Below, piece by piece: positions 30,276 through 40,567 of a stretch of 64,000 bases of DNA. The first letter of the stretch is position 1. Each line of letters starts with the position of its first letter. The position numbers were made by a program, and so were the translations under genes. The DNA lies in the NCBI GenBank assembly GCA_947650365.1, contig OX393550.1, forward strand, positions 53,394,879 through 53,458,878, in the 5' to 3' direction. The DNA comes from Chamaelirium japonicum. Taxonomy: Eukaryota > Streptophyta > Magnoliopsida > Liliales > Melanthiaceae. A model generated the notes under the pieces. That model had not been told where the DNA came from and made no database searches. It worked only from the letters and a program-made list of their open reading frames with translations.

Positions 30276-30690
30276 AGTGATCGGCAAAAAACCTTGGTTT
30301 TTTGCCAGATCCAGTAGAAATTTGACCGATCGAATGATTTTTGCCGATCGGACAAGTTTGTCCGATCGGTAAAAAATTATCCGGTCAAGGTTCAAGTGAT
30401 CGGCAAAAAACCTTGGTTTTTTGCCAGATCCAGTAGAAATTTGACCGATCGAATGATTTTTGCCGATCGGACAAGTTTGTCCGATCGGTAAAAAATTATC
30501 CGGTCAAGGTTCAAGTGATCGGCAAAAAACCTTGGTTTTTTGCCAGATCCAGTAAAAATTTGACCGATCGAATGATTTTTGCCGATCGGACAAGTTTGTC
30601 CGATCGGTAAAAAATTATCCGGTCAAGGTTCAAGTGATCGGCAAAAAACCTTGGTTTATTGCCAGATCCAGTAGAAATTTGACAGATTAG
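30276..30690. repeat. 119-bp tandem repeat with hairpins, 3' region of the element
   Basis: About 3.5 copies of a 119-bp unit (AGTGATCGG starts at 30276, 30395, 30514 and 30633), nearly identical. Each of the first three units holds two perfect inverted repeats. One has 11-bp arms (GGCAAAAAACC and its complement) with a 2-nt loop, at 30283-30306. The other has 12-bp arms (CCGATCGGACAA and its complement) with a 2-nt loop, at 30344-30369. Both recur at +119 and +238. The last partial copy has a mismatch in the first stem. Tandem repeats in this region are a known trait of Tat elements and a known source of new plant satellites. These units share nothing with the surrounding satellite. Confidence 0.93.
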
Positions 30691-30875
30691 TTGAAAGTTT
30701 TGAACCTGCCCTTAGAGAGGGTTTCGTAACTGTTCCGTTCTTCGATCTTCTGGCAGAGTTTTGATCATTGATGGAGTTTGATCTTTCCTGTTTTGAGTCT
30801 TTGGTTGGTTTGAATGAGGCTTTTGACCGGCGGTCCGGTTTACTCAGACCGGTGGCTCGCTTGGACCGTTTGGTT

Positions 30876-31036
30876 CACGTGGACCGGTGGTCCGACGTTT
30901 CGTCTGGTCCGACGGTTCGCCTGATTTTGCGCTTGCTATGGATGGATGCCACGTGTTCCTGCAAAAACACGCGATTTGATACAGTGAAGACACGTGTCTT
31001 CTCGATTTGCGTACCTGTTTTACCCTGGGTATATGA
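30876..31036 (+). promoter_or_regulatory. candidate promoter of the antisense gene, three G-boxes
   Basis: Three CACGTG motifs lie at 30876-30881, 30950-30955 and 30991-30996. A weak TATA-like TATATGA is at 31030-31036, about 95 bp before the likely start codon at 31131. Between 30826 and 30915 there are also several GACCGG/GGTCCG-type short repeats. G-boxes bind plant bZIP and bHLH factors. That they drive this gene is inferred from position only. Confidence 0.45.
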
Positions 31037-31130
31037 GTTCCACTGGCTGTCATTTTTATCTCACGCTTCCAAAATTTTTCGAAGTCCAGACTCTTTTGCT
31101 CCCGATTTCTGCTTTTGCTCGATCGATCAA

Positions 31131-33881
31131 ATGGCATCTTCGGGAAGTTCGAAGAAGTCAGGCGGGGTCCCTTCGAAGAGGAAAGGGAAGGAGATTGTTG
31201 AGGTTCTATCCCCTCCGAAGGGTCGAGGCAAGGGCAAGGCCGCACTTGCCGAACTTGGACAGCTGGGCAAAAGGCACCAAGGGGTTGGGTTTGCTTCAGC
31301 GCCATCGAGGCCAGAGCATATCCCTAAAGTAAAGTTTGTTCTGGGCCCGCTCATGTCTCTGTCAGAGGAAACTGAGTACGTGTACAATACTGGTGGCGAG
31401 TTCACAGATTCAAAGAGGAAGAAGTGGCAGACATTGCTCTCTTTCTTCACCGAAGGGAGGGTGCAACCTTCGCTCCCCAGTATTCAGACTGCATTCGGCA
31501 TTGACAAGAAGACCGTCTTCACCAGCTTTGCTAGTAATGAGAAGGTCATGGGAACCATTGTGACCATCGGCCAACTCAACTGCGGTCTGCGTCTACCTTT
31601 GCCACCCTTTGCGGCAAGGTTATTGAACACTTGTGGCCTTTGCCCGGGGCAGGTCACTGGGAACGCTTGGAGAATTATCTACGCATTTTGCCACGTAGAG
31701 TCAGATTTCCAGGAGGACTTGAAGGCGTGCTACTCCAGCATCCCAGAAGGTGAAGATGCTCGGATCGAGCTGGGATATTTTTTCTTCCACTATCGTTGGT
31801 CTTGGAGGAAGGATAGTCCGTTCTACAGCTTGACCGGTGTATCTCCACTGCGCCCACTAACTGATACAGTCCCTTCGGACAAATTATACACTGATTGGCC
31901 CATCTCTGTTACCGGCGCATGGACACCCATCTCAGTGCCTGATACCCCCCGAGGCGAAGTGCACGAAGCAGTGAAGATGTACTGCGAGGGAGGCATCTTT
32001 GCCTGGACCTCCGAGAGGGCTGGAGCTATTGACAACTTATTTCTTGAGTTGACCTGTGGAACCAGGTCGTGGAAACAGTTCTCCAACTGCCCAGTGAGAT
32101 ATGGCAAGGCCAATCTCCTCCACCGATCAAAGGATAGATACGAGGACAATGAAGTCCTATATTCTGACTATGAGGAAGACCCTCATTCGGGTAAGATTAT
32201 CCGGAAGATTCGGGCCGAGAAGAAAATCTATACTGCAAGGCACCGATTGCCTACCGTGGAGGAGAAACTGGTGATCCAAAGAGGCCCAGTGAAGAAAAAA
32301 CGAAAAATCCTCATCAAGCAAAAGGAAGATGAAGACCAAGGGAAGAAAAATGAAGAAGAAGAAGAAAAGAAGGGGAGCGTCGAGGAAGACGAAGAAACTG
32401 AGAATGTCAGCCACGACAACAGTGGTAATGACGAAGACGAGGATGGGGACGGCGAGAATGATCTGTCTTCTACCCCCTCTGGTGGAGATGGTGAGAACGG
32501 GGGTGGTGAGGAAGAAATTCCTCCCACCCCCACTGGTGGTGCAACAAGGGAAGACTCAATTCCTATTCCCATTGACGAGGTTAAAGCCCGTCAAATGGAA
32601 GAAGTTCTCGACACAGAAGGTGATGGCCCAAAGGCGGTTCCCACCTATAAGTTTGATGAGTTGAAGAAGCCGCTGCGCTTCAAAATAAAGTTGTCGAGGA
32701 GTGGTGGGGTTGGAAGCAACCCCACACCCCTCGATCAAATTCCACCTGAAGTACCCCGCCTCGAAGGAGCGACAACGAGCGGGGGTATAGAGGTTGAGCA
32801 ACCCCCACCCCCCTCTCAGTCTCTGGCTGAGGAGGTGGCTGCCATGGTGGCGGGACTCATCCAGCCAGGCGGGCCACAGGAGGAAGAAAGAGTCTCACCT
32901 CCCCGGGATGCTCCCTCTCCTATCCATTTGGAGAGGGAAAGTCGCGTGGGCGATGGAGCTACTCAACCTCAGCCAGCGCCGGTCCCTACTCAGGAGAAAT
33001 CGACCCCTCAGGGTGGTTCCGATCGCCGAAAGGGTAAGGAGCCAAGGGTTGAAGCCTCAGGTAATTGTACTAACTTGCCATGATTTTCTTGCCTCTGAAG
33101 ACTGGAAATAATCTAACACTTTGACCTCTCGTGTTGATTGCAGGTGCGCCTGTTGGCTCGACCCCGAAGATGAAGAGTTTGGGTGATGTTGACATCAACC
33201 ACCCCACAGCTGTGATCCGGAAACTCTGCAATCTTCCAGGGGCTACTCTGGATGAAGCTTTCGACAGGCTCGAACTGGTGGTAAGTGCATCTGCTCGATC
33301 GATCATTTGAGTTGTATCTTCAGAATAATTCTAACTCTTTTGTTTTTCTGCAAAACTCAGCAGTTTTGAATGTCGCGACCAAGCTCTCCATGAAGGCGGG
33401 AGCGAAAGAAGCTTCAGCTGAAGTATCCCGCTTAACTGCTGAACTGGAGGCTGTAAGCGAGGAGAGGGATAAGCTGAGGGAGGTTCTAACCTCAAAGAAG
33501 GAGTCACTGAAGGCCAAGATTGAGGCCCTTCGCCAAGAAAAATTGGAGAGCCAAAGATGGAAAAAGGGTTATGAAGCTCGGGGACACGAGCTTGAAGAGT
33601 TGAAGAATCGATTCTTCAAGGTCGAGAACTTGGGCTTCGATCGTGTGGCTCGAATAAAGAAGCTGGAGGCTCAACTTGCGGCTTCAGCAGAGACTCATAA
33701 GAAGGAGCTGGAGCATACGCGGAGTGAGTGCAAGAGCTACAGGGAAACAGCTGAGAAGGCAGCAGAAGCGCTCAGGGTCCATGTTGCCAGTGTCCGATCC
33801 TCTAAGGCATCAGTGGCGAGAAAAGCTCGTCCTGGATCTGAGGGGGAGAAGTCGCGCGCACAGAGTGTGGCCAAGCCTTGA
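31131..33881 (+). CDS. antisense additional ORF of the Tat element (gypsy-type transposon-like protein, spliced)
   Basis: Lies on the strand opposite to gag-pol. The likely start is the ATG at 31131 (context CAAATGGC, giving MASSGSSKKSGG). The frame is also open upstream to 30768, but that part reads like leader. The first segment (31131-33060) has a basic N-terminus. A globular part at about 31330-32100 (GLRLPLPPFAARLL, GNAWRIIYAF, FFFHYRWSW) resembles the putative gypsy-type transposon family of plants. It then has a basic KKKRK patch and a long acidic, Pro/Gly-rich linker. A GT-AG intron separates it from a second segment (33144-33280, containing TPKMKSLGDVDINHP). The last segment (to 33881) is a Lys/Glu-rich coiled coil. 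The junction near 33281-33363 is unresolved. Related antisense ORFs are known in Grande and Retand; their function is unknown. Confidence 0.75.
33061..33143 (+). other. intron 1 of the antisense gene
   Basis: An 83-bp GT-AG intron with donor CAG|GTAATTG, acceptor TTGCAG|GTGCG and T-rich sequence between. TACTAAC at 33068-33074 and TCTAACA further downstream are branch-point-like. The canonical signals read only on the plus strand, which supports real antisense transcription of this gene. Confidence 0.7.
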
Positions 33882-33968
33882 GACTTTTCTTCTTCTTCGT
33901 TGTTGTACTTGTAAACTTTTGATATATAATAGCTCACTTCTGTACTTGACTTGGCAAATTTTGATATT

Positions 33969-33974
33969 AATAAA
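33969..33974 (+). terminator. poly(A) signal candidate of the antisense gene
   Basis: AATAAA on the plus strand, 88 bases after the stop codon at 33879-33881, in AT-rich sequence. Its position fits a plant near-upstream polyadenylation element. Confidence 0.5.
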
Positions 33975-34073
33975 AATCTTTTTGAGTGTTTGAAAGTTGG
34001 ATGTCCCTTGAGTTGAATGCCTTTGAATCTTATGTTCTGGATAGCATTAGCATAGATACAATCTTTTGAATGC

Positions 34074-34460
34074 AAGGGATCGAGTCGCAACTCGATTACC
34101 CAAACTTGTTGTAACTTGAAATTTGAATTTGAATCCGTGCAACACTTGTATGTAAGGGGTTGAGTCGCAACTCAAGCACCTAAACTTATTGCAACTTGAA
34201 AATTGAAACTTGAATTCGTGTAACAATTGAATGTGAGGGGTTGAGTCGCAACTCAAGCACCCAAACTTGTTAGACGATATCGAAATTGATTGAAATTGAA
34301 CATTGAAACTTGAAGGTCAGTTTAACATTTGCTAGTAAGGGGTTGAGTCGCAACTCTAACATCCAAACTTGTTAAAAGACTTTAACTTGAATATGGTCAG
34401 TTTTTAACATTTGCTAGTAAGGGGTTGAGTTACAACTCTAACACCCAAACTTGTTAAAAG
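34074..34460. repeat. five-copy degenerate repeat between the converging genes
   Basis: Five copies of a unit whose core reads AGGGGTTGAGTCGCAACTC and continues CCAAACTTGTT. Cores lie near 34074, 34154, 34236, 34337 and 34419, giving spacings of about 80, 82, 101 and 82 bp. The core includes the inverted repeat TTGAGT-CGCA-ACTCAA. Spacers are rich in AACTTGAA. The repeats lie between the 3' end of the plus-strand gene and the 3' end of pol, so both transcripts converge on them. They may serve in 3' end formation or simply be replication-slippage products. Confidence 0.85.
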
Positions 34461-34565
34461 ACCTGGTAACTTGAATTTGAAGCTGCTTTAGAACTTGAAT
34501 TGAAAAGCTGAACACTTGCACATTTGAACATTTGAAAGAGAACTTTATTCATCACAGAATTTACA

Positions 34566-37500
34566 TCATGGGTAGAACATCTTGAGGTGTCTAGAATTCC
34601 AAGCTCGAGGCAATCTATCTCCTTCTGGTGTGATCAGTCTGTAAGAACCTTTGCCTCCTACTGATTCAACGATATATGGACCTTCCCAGTTGGGAGCAAG
34701 CTTCCCACTGCTGTGTTCTTTAGTGTTGTAAAAAACTGCTCTGAGAACTAGGCTGCCCACTGGGAACTGTCTCTTGTAGACTTTTTCATCGTAGGCTCTT
34801 TTGATCTTCTGCTGGTACTTGGCCACACGAAGTGATGCTTGATCTCGTAATTCTTCGGAGAAGTCTAGATCATTGATCCGAAGTTCTTCATTGATTCCTT
34901 CTTCAACTGCTTTGGTCTTCAAAGTACTTGATATATTTTCTGTTGGGAGTACTGCTTCCGATCCATATGTTAGACGAAAGGGTGAGAACCCTGTTGATCT
35001 TCTCGGAGTTGTGCGATATCCCCAAAGAACTTCAGGTAGGACTTGCTCCCACAATCCTTTCTTGTCGCTGAGTTTCTTCTTGAGTATACCAAGAATAGCT
35101 CTATTGGAAGCTTCTGCTTGGCCATTGCATTGAGGGTACCTTGGAGTTGAATAGAATAGCTTGATACCGTTGTTCAGACAGAACTCTCGGAATTTATCGG
35201 AGTCAAATTGAGCTCCATTGTCAGCAACGAGAACTTGTGGCGTACCAAACCTTGAGAAGATATTGTGCCGAATGAATTTGATCACTTCGTCGTCAGTCTC
35301 TCGGAAGAGGGGCACAGCTTCAACCCATTTGGTGAAATAATCAGTGGCCAGCAGTAGATACTTCTTCTTGCTTGGAGTTTGAGGGAAAGGACCCAAAAAA
35401 TCTAACCCCCATTGATGGAAAGGCCAGGGACTTGACAATTGATGAAGTTCATCTGCAGGGAGATGGATAGCTCGAGCGTGCCATTGGCAAGGTTCGCACC
35501 TTTGAACAACTTGTTGAGCATCCCTTGCCATTGTTGGCCAGTAGTACCCTTGTAGCTTTGTCTTAGCTTCAAGAGATCTTCCTCCCGAATGATTTCCACA
35601 AGTTCCAGAGTGGATATCAATTAGGATTGCCAGTGTTTGCTCGGGACCAAGGCACTTGAGCAATATCCCGTTGTGAGATTTGAAATATAAATCTTCACCT
35701 TGCAGAATGTAGCATGGGAGTTTTCTTTGAAGTCTTCGGGCTTGATTTGGATTTTCTGGCACTTTACCATGCTTGAAGAAGTCGAAAATTGATTGTCTCC
35801 AGTCTTCAAGCTGATCTCCACCCCAAGATTCTTTTGTAGTAGTAAGGATCTGTTGATCGGGGGTGATCTTGGGCACTTCTTGATAATCGATCTGTACTTG
35901 CCTTCCTCCGAGTGAGTCTCCAAGAACTGAGGCAACATTGGCTAAGGCATCTGCTTCTCGGTTCTCTTCTCTGGGGATTTGAATGAATTCAGCGCCAATA
36001 AAACGTTGTTGAAGACGTCGTACTAAGGCCAAGTAGAGTTGCATTCTTTCTTCGCGAGCTGTGTACTCTCCATTGATTTGTCTTATGATCAATTGGGAGT
36101 CGCTGTAGACGATAATTCGATCTACCCCCAGGGATTTCGCCATCTCGAGTCCAGAAATGAGTGCTTCGTATTCGGCTTCGTTATTGGTGGCAGTGAATCC
36201 GAGGAGAGTGGCCTTCTGGAGATGATCAAGTTCGGGGGATATCAATACTATCCCAGTTCCCGAACCGATCGAACTTGAAGCTCCATCAGTATAAAGCTTC
36301 CATGGAGGAGTTGCAGCAGTAGCTTCGAGATTTGGATCAATTTTTGTTGCAAGGTTGATTGGAGTATTGTCCTTATCTTCCAAGCGTATGTCGAAATCTT
36401 CTTCCCAAGTGATGGGGTCTTCAACTGGAAAATCAGCTAGAAAATCAGCAATAGCTTGACCTTTAATAGAAGTACGAGATTCGAAGTGAATCCCCAGGGA
36501 ACTCATTTCGATCACCCATTTGGTCATTCGACCAGCTCGACCAGCTTTGTCAATGATATCTTTGAGCGAATGTTCTGAAATGATAGTGATCTGGTGAGAG
36601 ACGAAGTATGGTTGAAGGCGACGCGATGCAGTGAGTAAGGCTAGGATGACCTTCTCGGTTTTTGAATAGTGAGTTTCAGCCGGAAGAAGAGTGTGACTGA
36701 TATAATAGACTGGATGCTCGAAGCCTTCTCTTCTACTGACTAAGACTGCACTGATTGCTTGATTAGTTACGGCGAGATAGAGCCATAAGTCTTCTTGTGG
36801 AAGTGGAGCCGTCAAGATAGGAGCTTGCACCAGATATTTCTTGATGCTTTGAAATGCTTCTTCACAAATAGGACTCCATCCTGATGTATCCGCCTTTCGT
36901 AGTTTGTCGAAGAGAGGTTTACATTTGTCAGAAGACTTTGAGATGAACCGATTAAGGGCAGCAAGTCTTCCAGTGAGTCGCTGTACCTCCTTTCGATTGG
37001 TAGGTGATGGCATGTCGAGGATAGCTCGAATTTGATCGGGATTGGCTTCAATACCCCTCCTGGTCACAAGATGACCCAGGAATTTGCCAGATTGAACTCC
37101 GAAAGCGCACTTGGCTGGATTGAGCTTCATACGATACTTTCGAAGAACTTGAAAGGTTTCTGCCAGATCAGAAAGATGCTTGCTCCAAACGGAACTCTTG
37201 GTGAGGAGATCATCGACGTAGACTTCGACGTTGCGACCGATCTGTTCTTGGAACATTTTTGTGACTAACCTTTGATAGGTGGAACCAGCATTTTTGAGGC
37301 CGAATGGCATTACATTGTAGCAGTAGAGACCTCGGCTAGTCACGAAGCAAGTCTTCTCTTGATCGTCTGGATGAAGTGGAATTTGATTGTATCCAGAATA
37401 CCCATCCATGAAAGATAACAGCTCGTGGCCAGCAGTGGCATCGACGAGTCTATCGATTCTTAGCATGGGGAATGGGTCTTTGGGGCAAGCCTTGTTGAGG

Positions 37501-37793
37501 TTGGTGAAGTCGATGTAGACTCTGACTTTCCCATTCTTCTTTGGAACAGCAACTATGTTAGAGATCCAGGTAGGATACTCTACTTTACGGATGAAGCCTG
37601 CTGCGAGTAGCTTGGTGATTTCTTCTTGAACAGCAACTTGCAGCTCTGGCCGGATGGTGCGTGGCTTTTGCTTGACAGGTTTCACCTCTTCTTTGATTGC
37701 AAGTCGGTGACAAGCGTCATCCGGATTGATACCAGGCATGTCTTCGAAACACCAGGCGAAGACGTTGATATTGGACTGGAGGAAGGATACCAT
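34566..37793 (-). CDS. pol: pol region: reverse transcriptase, RNase H, second RNase H, integrase
   Basis: Open for 1075 residues. The reverse transcriptase covers residues about 75-245, with VYIDFTNLNK, FMDGYSGYNQI, MPFGLKNAGSTYQ and the YVDD active site at 192-195. The Ty3-type RNase H follows (about 310-450). A second, archaeal-type RNase H (about 497-622) shows catalytic acids in YTDGASS, NEAEYEAL, YSDSQL and EADALA. The integrase has an HHCC zinc finger (H728, H735, C766, C769) and a D798, D858, E894 core with the D-35-E spacing, then a GPY/F module (NWEGPYIVES near 1035-1044). There is no chromodomain. The paired RNase H domains place it in the Tat lineage. The enzymes copy element RNA into DNA in virus-like particles and insert it in the nucleus. 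The stretch 37794-38144 links it to the protease and belongs to the same polyprotein region. Confidence 0.95.
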   Translation of the reverse strand: MVSFLQSNINVFAWCFEDMPGINPDDACHRLAIKEEVKPVKQKPRTIRPELQVAVQEEITKLLAAGFIRKVEYPTWISNIVAVPKKNGKVRVYIDFTNLNKACPKDPFPMLRIDRLVDATAGHELLSFMDGYSGYNQIPLHPDDQEKTCFVTSRGLYCYNVMPFGLKNAGSTYQRLVTKMFQEQIGRNVEVYVDDLLTKSSVWSKHLSDLAETFQVLRKYRMKLNPAKCAFGVQSGKFLGHLVTRRGIEANPDQIRAILDMPSPTNRKEVQRLTGRLAALNRFISKSSDKCKPLFDKLRKADTSGWSPICEEAFQSIKKYLVQAPILTAPLPQEDLWLYLAVTNQAISAVLVSRREGFEHPVYYISHTLLPAETHYSKTEKVILALLTASRRLQPYFVSHQITIISEHSLKDIIDKAGRAGRMTKWVIEMSSLGIHFESRTSIKGQAIADFLADFPVEDPITWEEDFDIRLEDKDNTPINLATKIDPNLEATAATPPWKLYTDGASSSIGSGTGIVLISPELDHLQKATLLGFTATNNEAEYEALISGLEMAKSLGVDRIIVYSDSQLIIRQINGEYTAREERMQLYLALVRRLQQRFIGAEFIQIPREENREADALANVASVLGDSLGGRQVQIDYQEVPKITPDQQILTTTKESWGGDQLEDWRQSIFDFFKHGKVPENPNQARRLQRKLPCYILQGEDLYFKSHNGILLKCLGPEQTLAILIDIHSGTCGNHSGGRSLEAKTKLQGYYWPTMARDAQQVVQRCEPCQWHARAIHLPADELHQLSSPWPFHQWGLDFLGPFPQTPSKKKYLLLATDYFTKWVEAVPLFRETDDEVIKFIRHNIFSRFGTPQVLVADNGAQFDSDKFREFCLNNGIKLFYSTPRYPQCNGQAEASNRAILGILKKKLSDKKGLWEQVLPEVLWGYRTTPRRSTGFSPFRLTYGSEAVLPTENISSTLKTKAVEEGINEELRINDLDFSEELRDQASLRVAKYQQKIKRAYDEKVYKRQFPVGSLVLRAVFYNTKEHSSGKLAPNWEGPYIVESVGGKGSYRLITPEGDRLPRAWNSRHLKMFYP

Positions 37794-38144
37794 GTCTTGC
37801 GCTTCTGCGTTGCTAAGACCGGTACCAATAAATGTTTGTCGAGGGAGATCTCCACTGCCAATATTGATAGGGATGATTTCTTCAATTGAAGGTGATGTTT
37901 CCCATTCGATTGGTGGAGGTTCGGTCAGCGGAATCTCCTTTGATTGCTATTTGGAAGAGGGACCAGCTTCATCTCGTGGCCGCTTTGGAGGAGCAATGTT
38001 GATCTTTCGATCTGTTTTAGCCGCAGCAGCCTCACAAGACCTTCCAGCTTGTTGATCACCTCGAATGCAGACGATGCCTTCTCCTGTTGCAAACTTGAGA
38101 AGTTGGTGATAAGAAGAGGAGATGGCATTGATCTGGTGGAGGAA

Positions 38145-38417
38145 TGGTCGCCCAAGAATGGCGTTGTAGCTAGACATTCCTTCGACGATTGCAAACCTCA
38201 CCGAGACTCGAGTCTCTCGGCTGAGGTCAATGGTAAATCTGGACTCGCCCACCGTGATGCTTTGTTCACCGTTGAAACCAGTGATCACCGTTGGAACGAC
38301 GTCAAGGCTTTGATACTTATGTCCCAGACGCTTGAAGCAATCCGAGAACATAATGTCGATGGAGCTTCCGGTGTCGATGAGGATCCGGTTGACAGTGCTT
38401 CCGTCGATGAGGAGTTT
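38145..38417 (-). CDS. aspartic protease domain of the element
   Basis: A retropepsin-like segment: KLLIDGSTVNRILIDTGSSIDI with the catalytic DTGSS at 38361-38375, followed by a flap-like stretch and the conserved ILGRPFLH near its end. As a homodimer, such proteases cleave the Gag-Pol polyprotein. It lies between the Gag zinc knuckle and the reverse transcriptase, the normal Ty3/Gypsy order. Confidence 0.9.
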
Positions 38418-38789
38418 CAAGACAAGGGGGTGTCGATGGGGAGTGTGAACTCCTTGAAGATCTGCGTCATTGAAGACGATAGAGGGCCAAGCCAAACCTT
38501 CAATGGGCTTCTCGATCCAAGTGTCTTCTTTGTTTGCCGCAGCACGAACATGGAAGATGCGCCGAACTTGTCGATCCACTTCTTTCCCGGTTATTGATTG
38601 ATTGTGCAATGATCCGTGAATGCCAAAGACATTGGCTTTCATAGAGATTGGTTGCCGGTTGGAGGAGATTTGATGTACCCAACACACTTCTTTCCCCTTT
38701 GCAGAGGCTCGGCGTTGATCGTGTCCGTCTTTGACGAACTCTTGAAGATGGCCTTCTCGCAATAGGTCTTCAAGATGGAACTTCAGCTG

Positions 38790-40415
38790 AAAACACCGAT
38801 CGGTGGAGTGGCCGTGACTTCGGTGGAAGTCGCAATACACTGTTTTATCAGCTGTAAATTTCGAGTTCGGCTGAAGAGGATTGGGCCTCCGAACGAACTC
38901 TTCATGTTGAATGCGGTCGAGTATTTGTTCGACCGGCATATTTCACTCGGTGAAAGTGGTCTTCGTTGGAGATCGACGCCCATCATTCTTTGATCGTTTG
39001 TTGGCTAGAGGGGCTACTGCCTCAGCGTTGTGAGCCTTGGCGGTATACTTGGGAGCTTCTCTCTCCGCAGGCCTTCGTTTTGTTTCTCGCCCTTTACGAG
39101 CGACTTGATTGTCTTCGACCTCAATCTCTCTCTGGATTCGATCGAACATAGCACCCAGAGAAGGAGGGGGATTGCGGATGAAGTCGTTGTAGATGTGTAG
39201 ATCGAAGCGGAGAGCGTTGTGGAAAGCCAACATAATGGCTTCATCATCCAGATGTCTTCCAGAGAGGGCAGCATGCTCGTTGCGAAACCTCCTAGTGAAA
39301 CTTCGGAGAGTCTCGTCAGCACCTATCCTTAGCCGATATAGAGAGTCGAGCTTCTTCTCGGGCTTTAGATTGAGCTGATAATGCTGCACGAAGAGTTTAG
39401 CTAAAACATCGAACTGGGTAATGGACCCAGCTCGGAGATTGTGATACCAATCGAGCGACGGCTCATCGAGACTTCCTGCGAAGGTGCGGCAGAGCACATT
39501 GTTTTCTTCTTCGTGCGGCGTTAAAGCTTGCTTGAATGCGAGAGTGTGGAGAGTAGGATCTCCTCAGATGCAGTTGAATTTGGGGAGGACAGGAGTTCTC
39601 CATCCCCTTGGAAATGTTGTCTGAAAGAGACTTTGATGTAGAGGCCCGGCAGAAGAATAGCCATCCCTGCGACCATGTCCTCGACCTAGAGGTGGGTCAA
39701 GAGGCAAGATCGCAAGGTCTTGCTCAGGCATTGAAGTATCTGCCGGTTGAAGTCGATGTCGGAGGTCCGATCCAAGCCCACGTTGAAGTGGGATGGAAGG
39801 GGAAACTCGACTTTTTGAAGGAGCGCCTTTCATCTGATGCCTCCTTGGTATATTGAGCTTCGAAGGTATCCTCTTGTCGCAGTTGCGGCCAGAAGAAGAT
39901 TGGGATGACTCATCTTCGAGGCGATCCCAAACACTCTGCTTCCAGGGGGCAGCAGAGGGGGTTGGGTCGTGTCGGATTCTCTCGAGGGCAGCAGTGCCCA
40001 TTGACCTCCGTTGCTCGGAGTGAATTGAATATCGAGGAAGATCGACTCTCTCACTTGTTGAGGGGATCGGAAGAGCGATTCCAGCCTCAGAAGCTGCCCT
40101 TTTAAGTGCATCCCTCTCGGCGGTGAGGGTGGCGTTCTGCTTTGCCAATTGGAGTAGCTGGAAGTCGATCGCAAAGATTTGGTAGGTCGATAGAGGGTCT
40201 TCAGCAGGAGCGGGTGTTGTTTGCCCAATCGACTGTCGCGCGGGGTGGGCGATAGGTCGATCGACAGATTTGCCACTCCCGGAACGAACCCCCATCTCGG
40301 GGATAACAAGGGGTTGTCCGAAGTTGAGCCTTTGACTCATTGAACGAGTCTCAGGACGAGCTTGTTGTTGAATGTTACTTCCTTCTGGTTGACCTTGATG
40401 TTTCGTCCTCGCCAT
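38790..40415 (-). CDS. gag: gag region (capsid and nucleocapsid)
   Basis: Begins at an ATG (MARTKHQGQPEGSN) 155 bp inside the 5' LTR. The N-terminal part is Pro/Ser/Arg-rich with a leucine-rich helix near the middle (FQLLQLAKQNATLTAERDAL). The retrotransposon Gag domain lies at about 39100-39497 (SLDWYHNLRAGSI, LFVQHYQLNLKPEK, SLYRLRIGADETLRSFTRRF). The nucleocapsid zinc knuckle at 38793-38834 is of the variant form CDFHRSHGHSTDRC, with Cys-His-His-Cys ligands, typical of Tat Gag proteins. The region does not read as one continuous frame in this copy and is included in the roughly three interruptions noted for the element. The protein would assemble the particle and bind element RNA. Confidence 0.88.
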
Positions 40416-40550
40416 TCAGAGAGCGAAAGGTGCAACGAGAGTGCCGTTCAGTTGTCTGATCAACCGAGAGGGTGAGGAAGTTTGACTATCAAGATCGGTT
40501 GTAGGTTCAACCGATCAAGTAGTAGCGGAGAGTTGGACTTTTTGATCGGA

Positions 40551-40567
40551 TCCCACAGACGGCGCCA
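40551..40567 (-). other. primer binding site
   Basis: On the minus strand TGGCGCCGTCTGTGGGA begins three bases inside the 5' LTR. TGGCGCC is a recurring primer-binding-site start in plant Tat and Athila elements. The first nine bases look like the tRNA-Asp type, but the tRNA is not certain from sequence alone. The remaining leader (40416-40550) up to the gag ATG has no visible ORF. Confidence 0.85.

Noticed and set aside
30276-30690. The 119-bp repeat as the source of the surrounding satellite
   Set aside because: The units share no sequence with the 23/28-bp monomer. The idea would hold only for a different satellite elsewhere.
30177-34560. A captured host gene in the non-pol region
   Set aside because: The product looks like known Tat-type additional proteins, and antisense placement is normal for the lineage, so host capture is not needed to explain it.
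34566-35000. A possible chromodomain after the integrase
   Set aside because: The protein ends shortly after the GPY/F module with no chromodomain-like aromatic residues, in keeping with Tat elements.
37944-38597. A 217-residue plus-strand open frame
   Set aside because: It is the complement of the protease/Gag region, shows no recognisable domain and is best read as a shadow frame.
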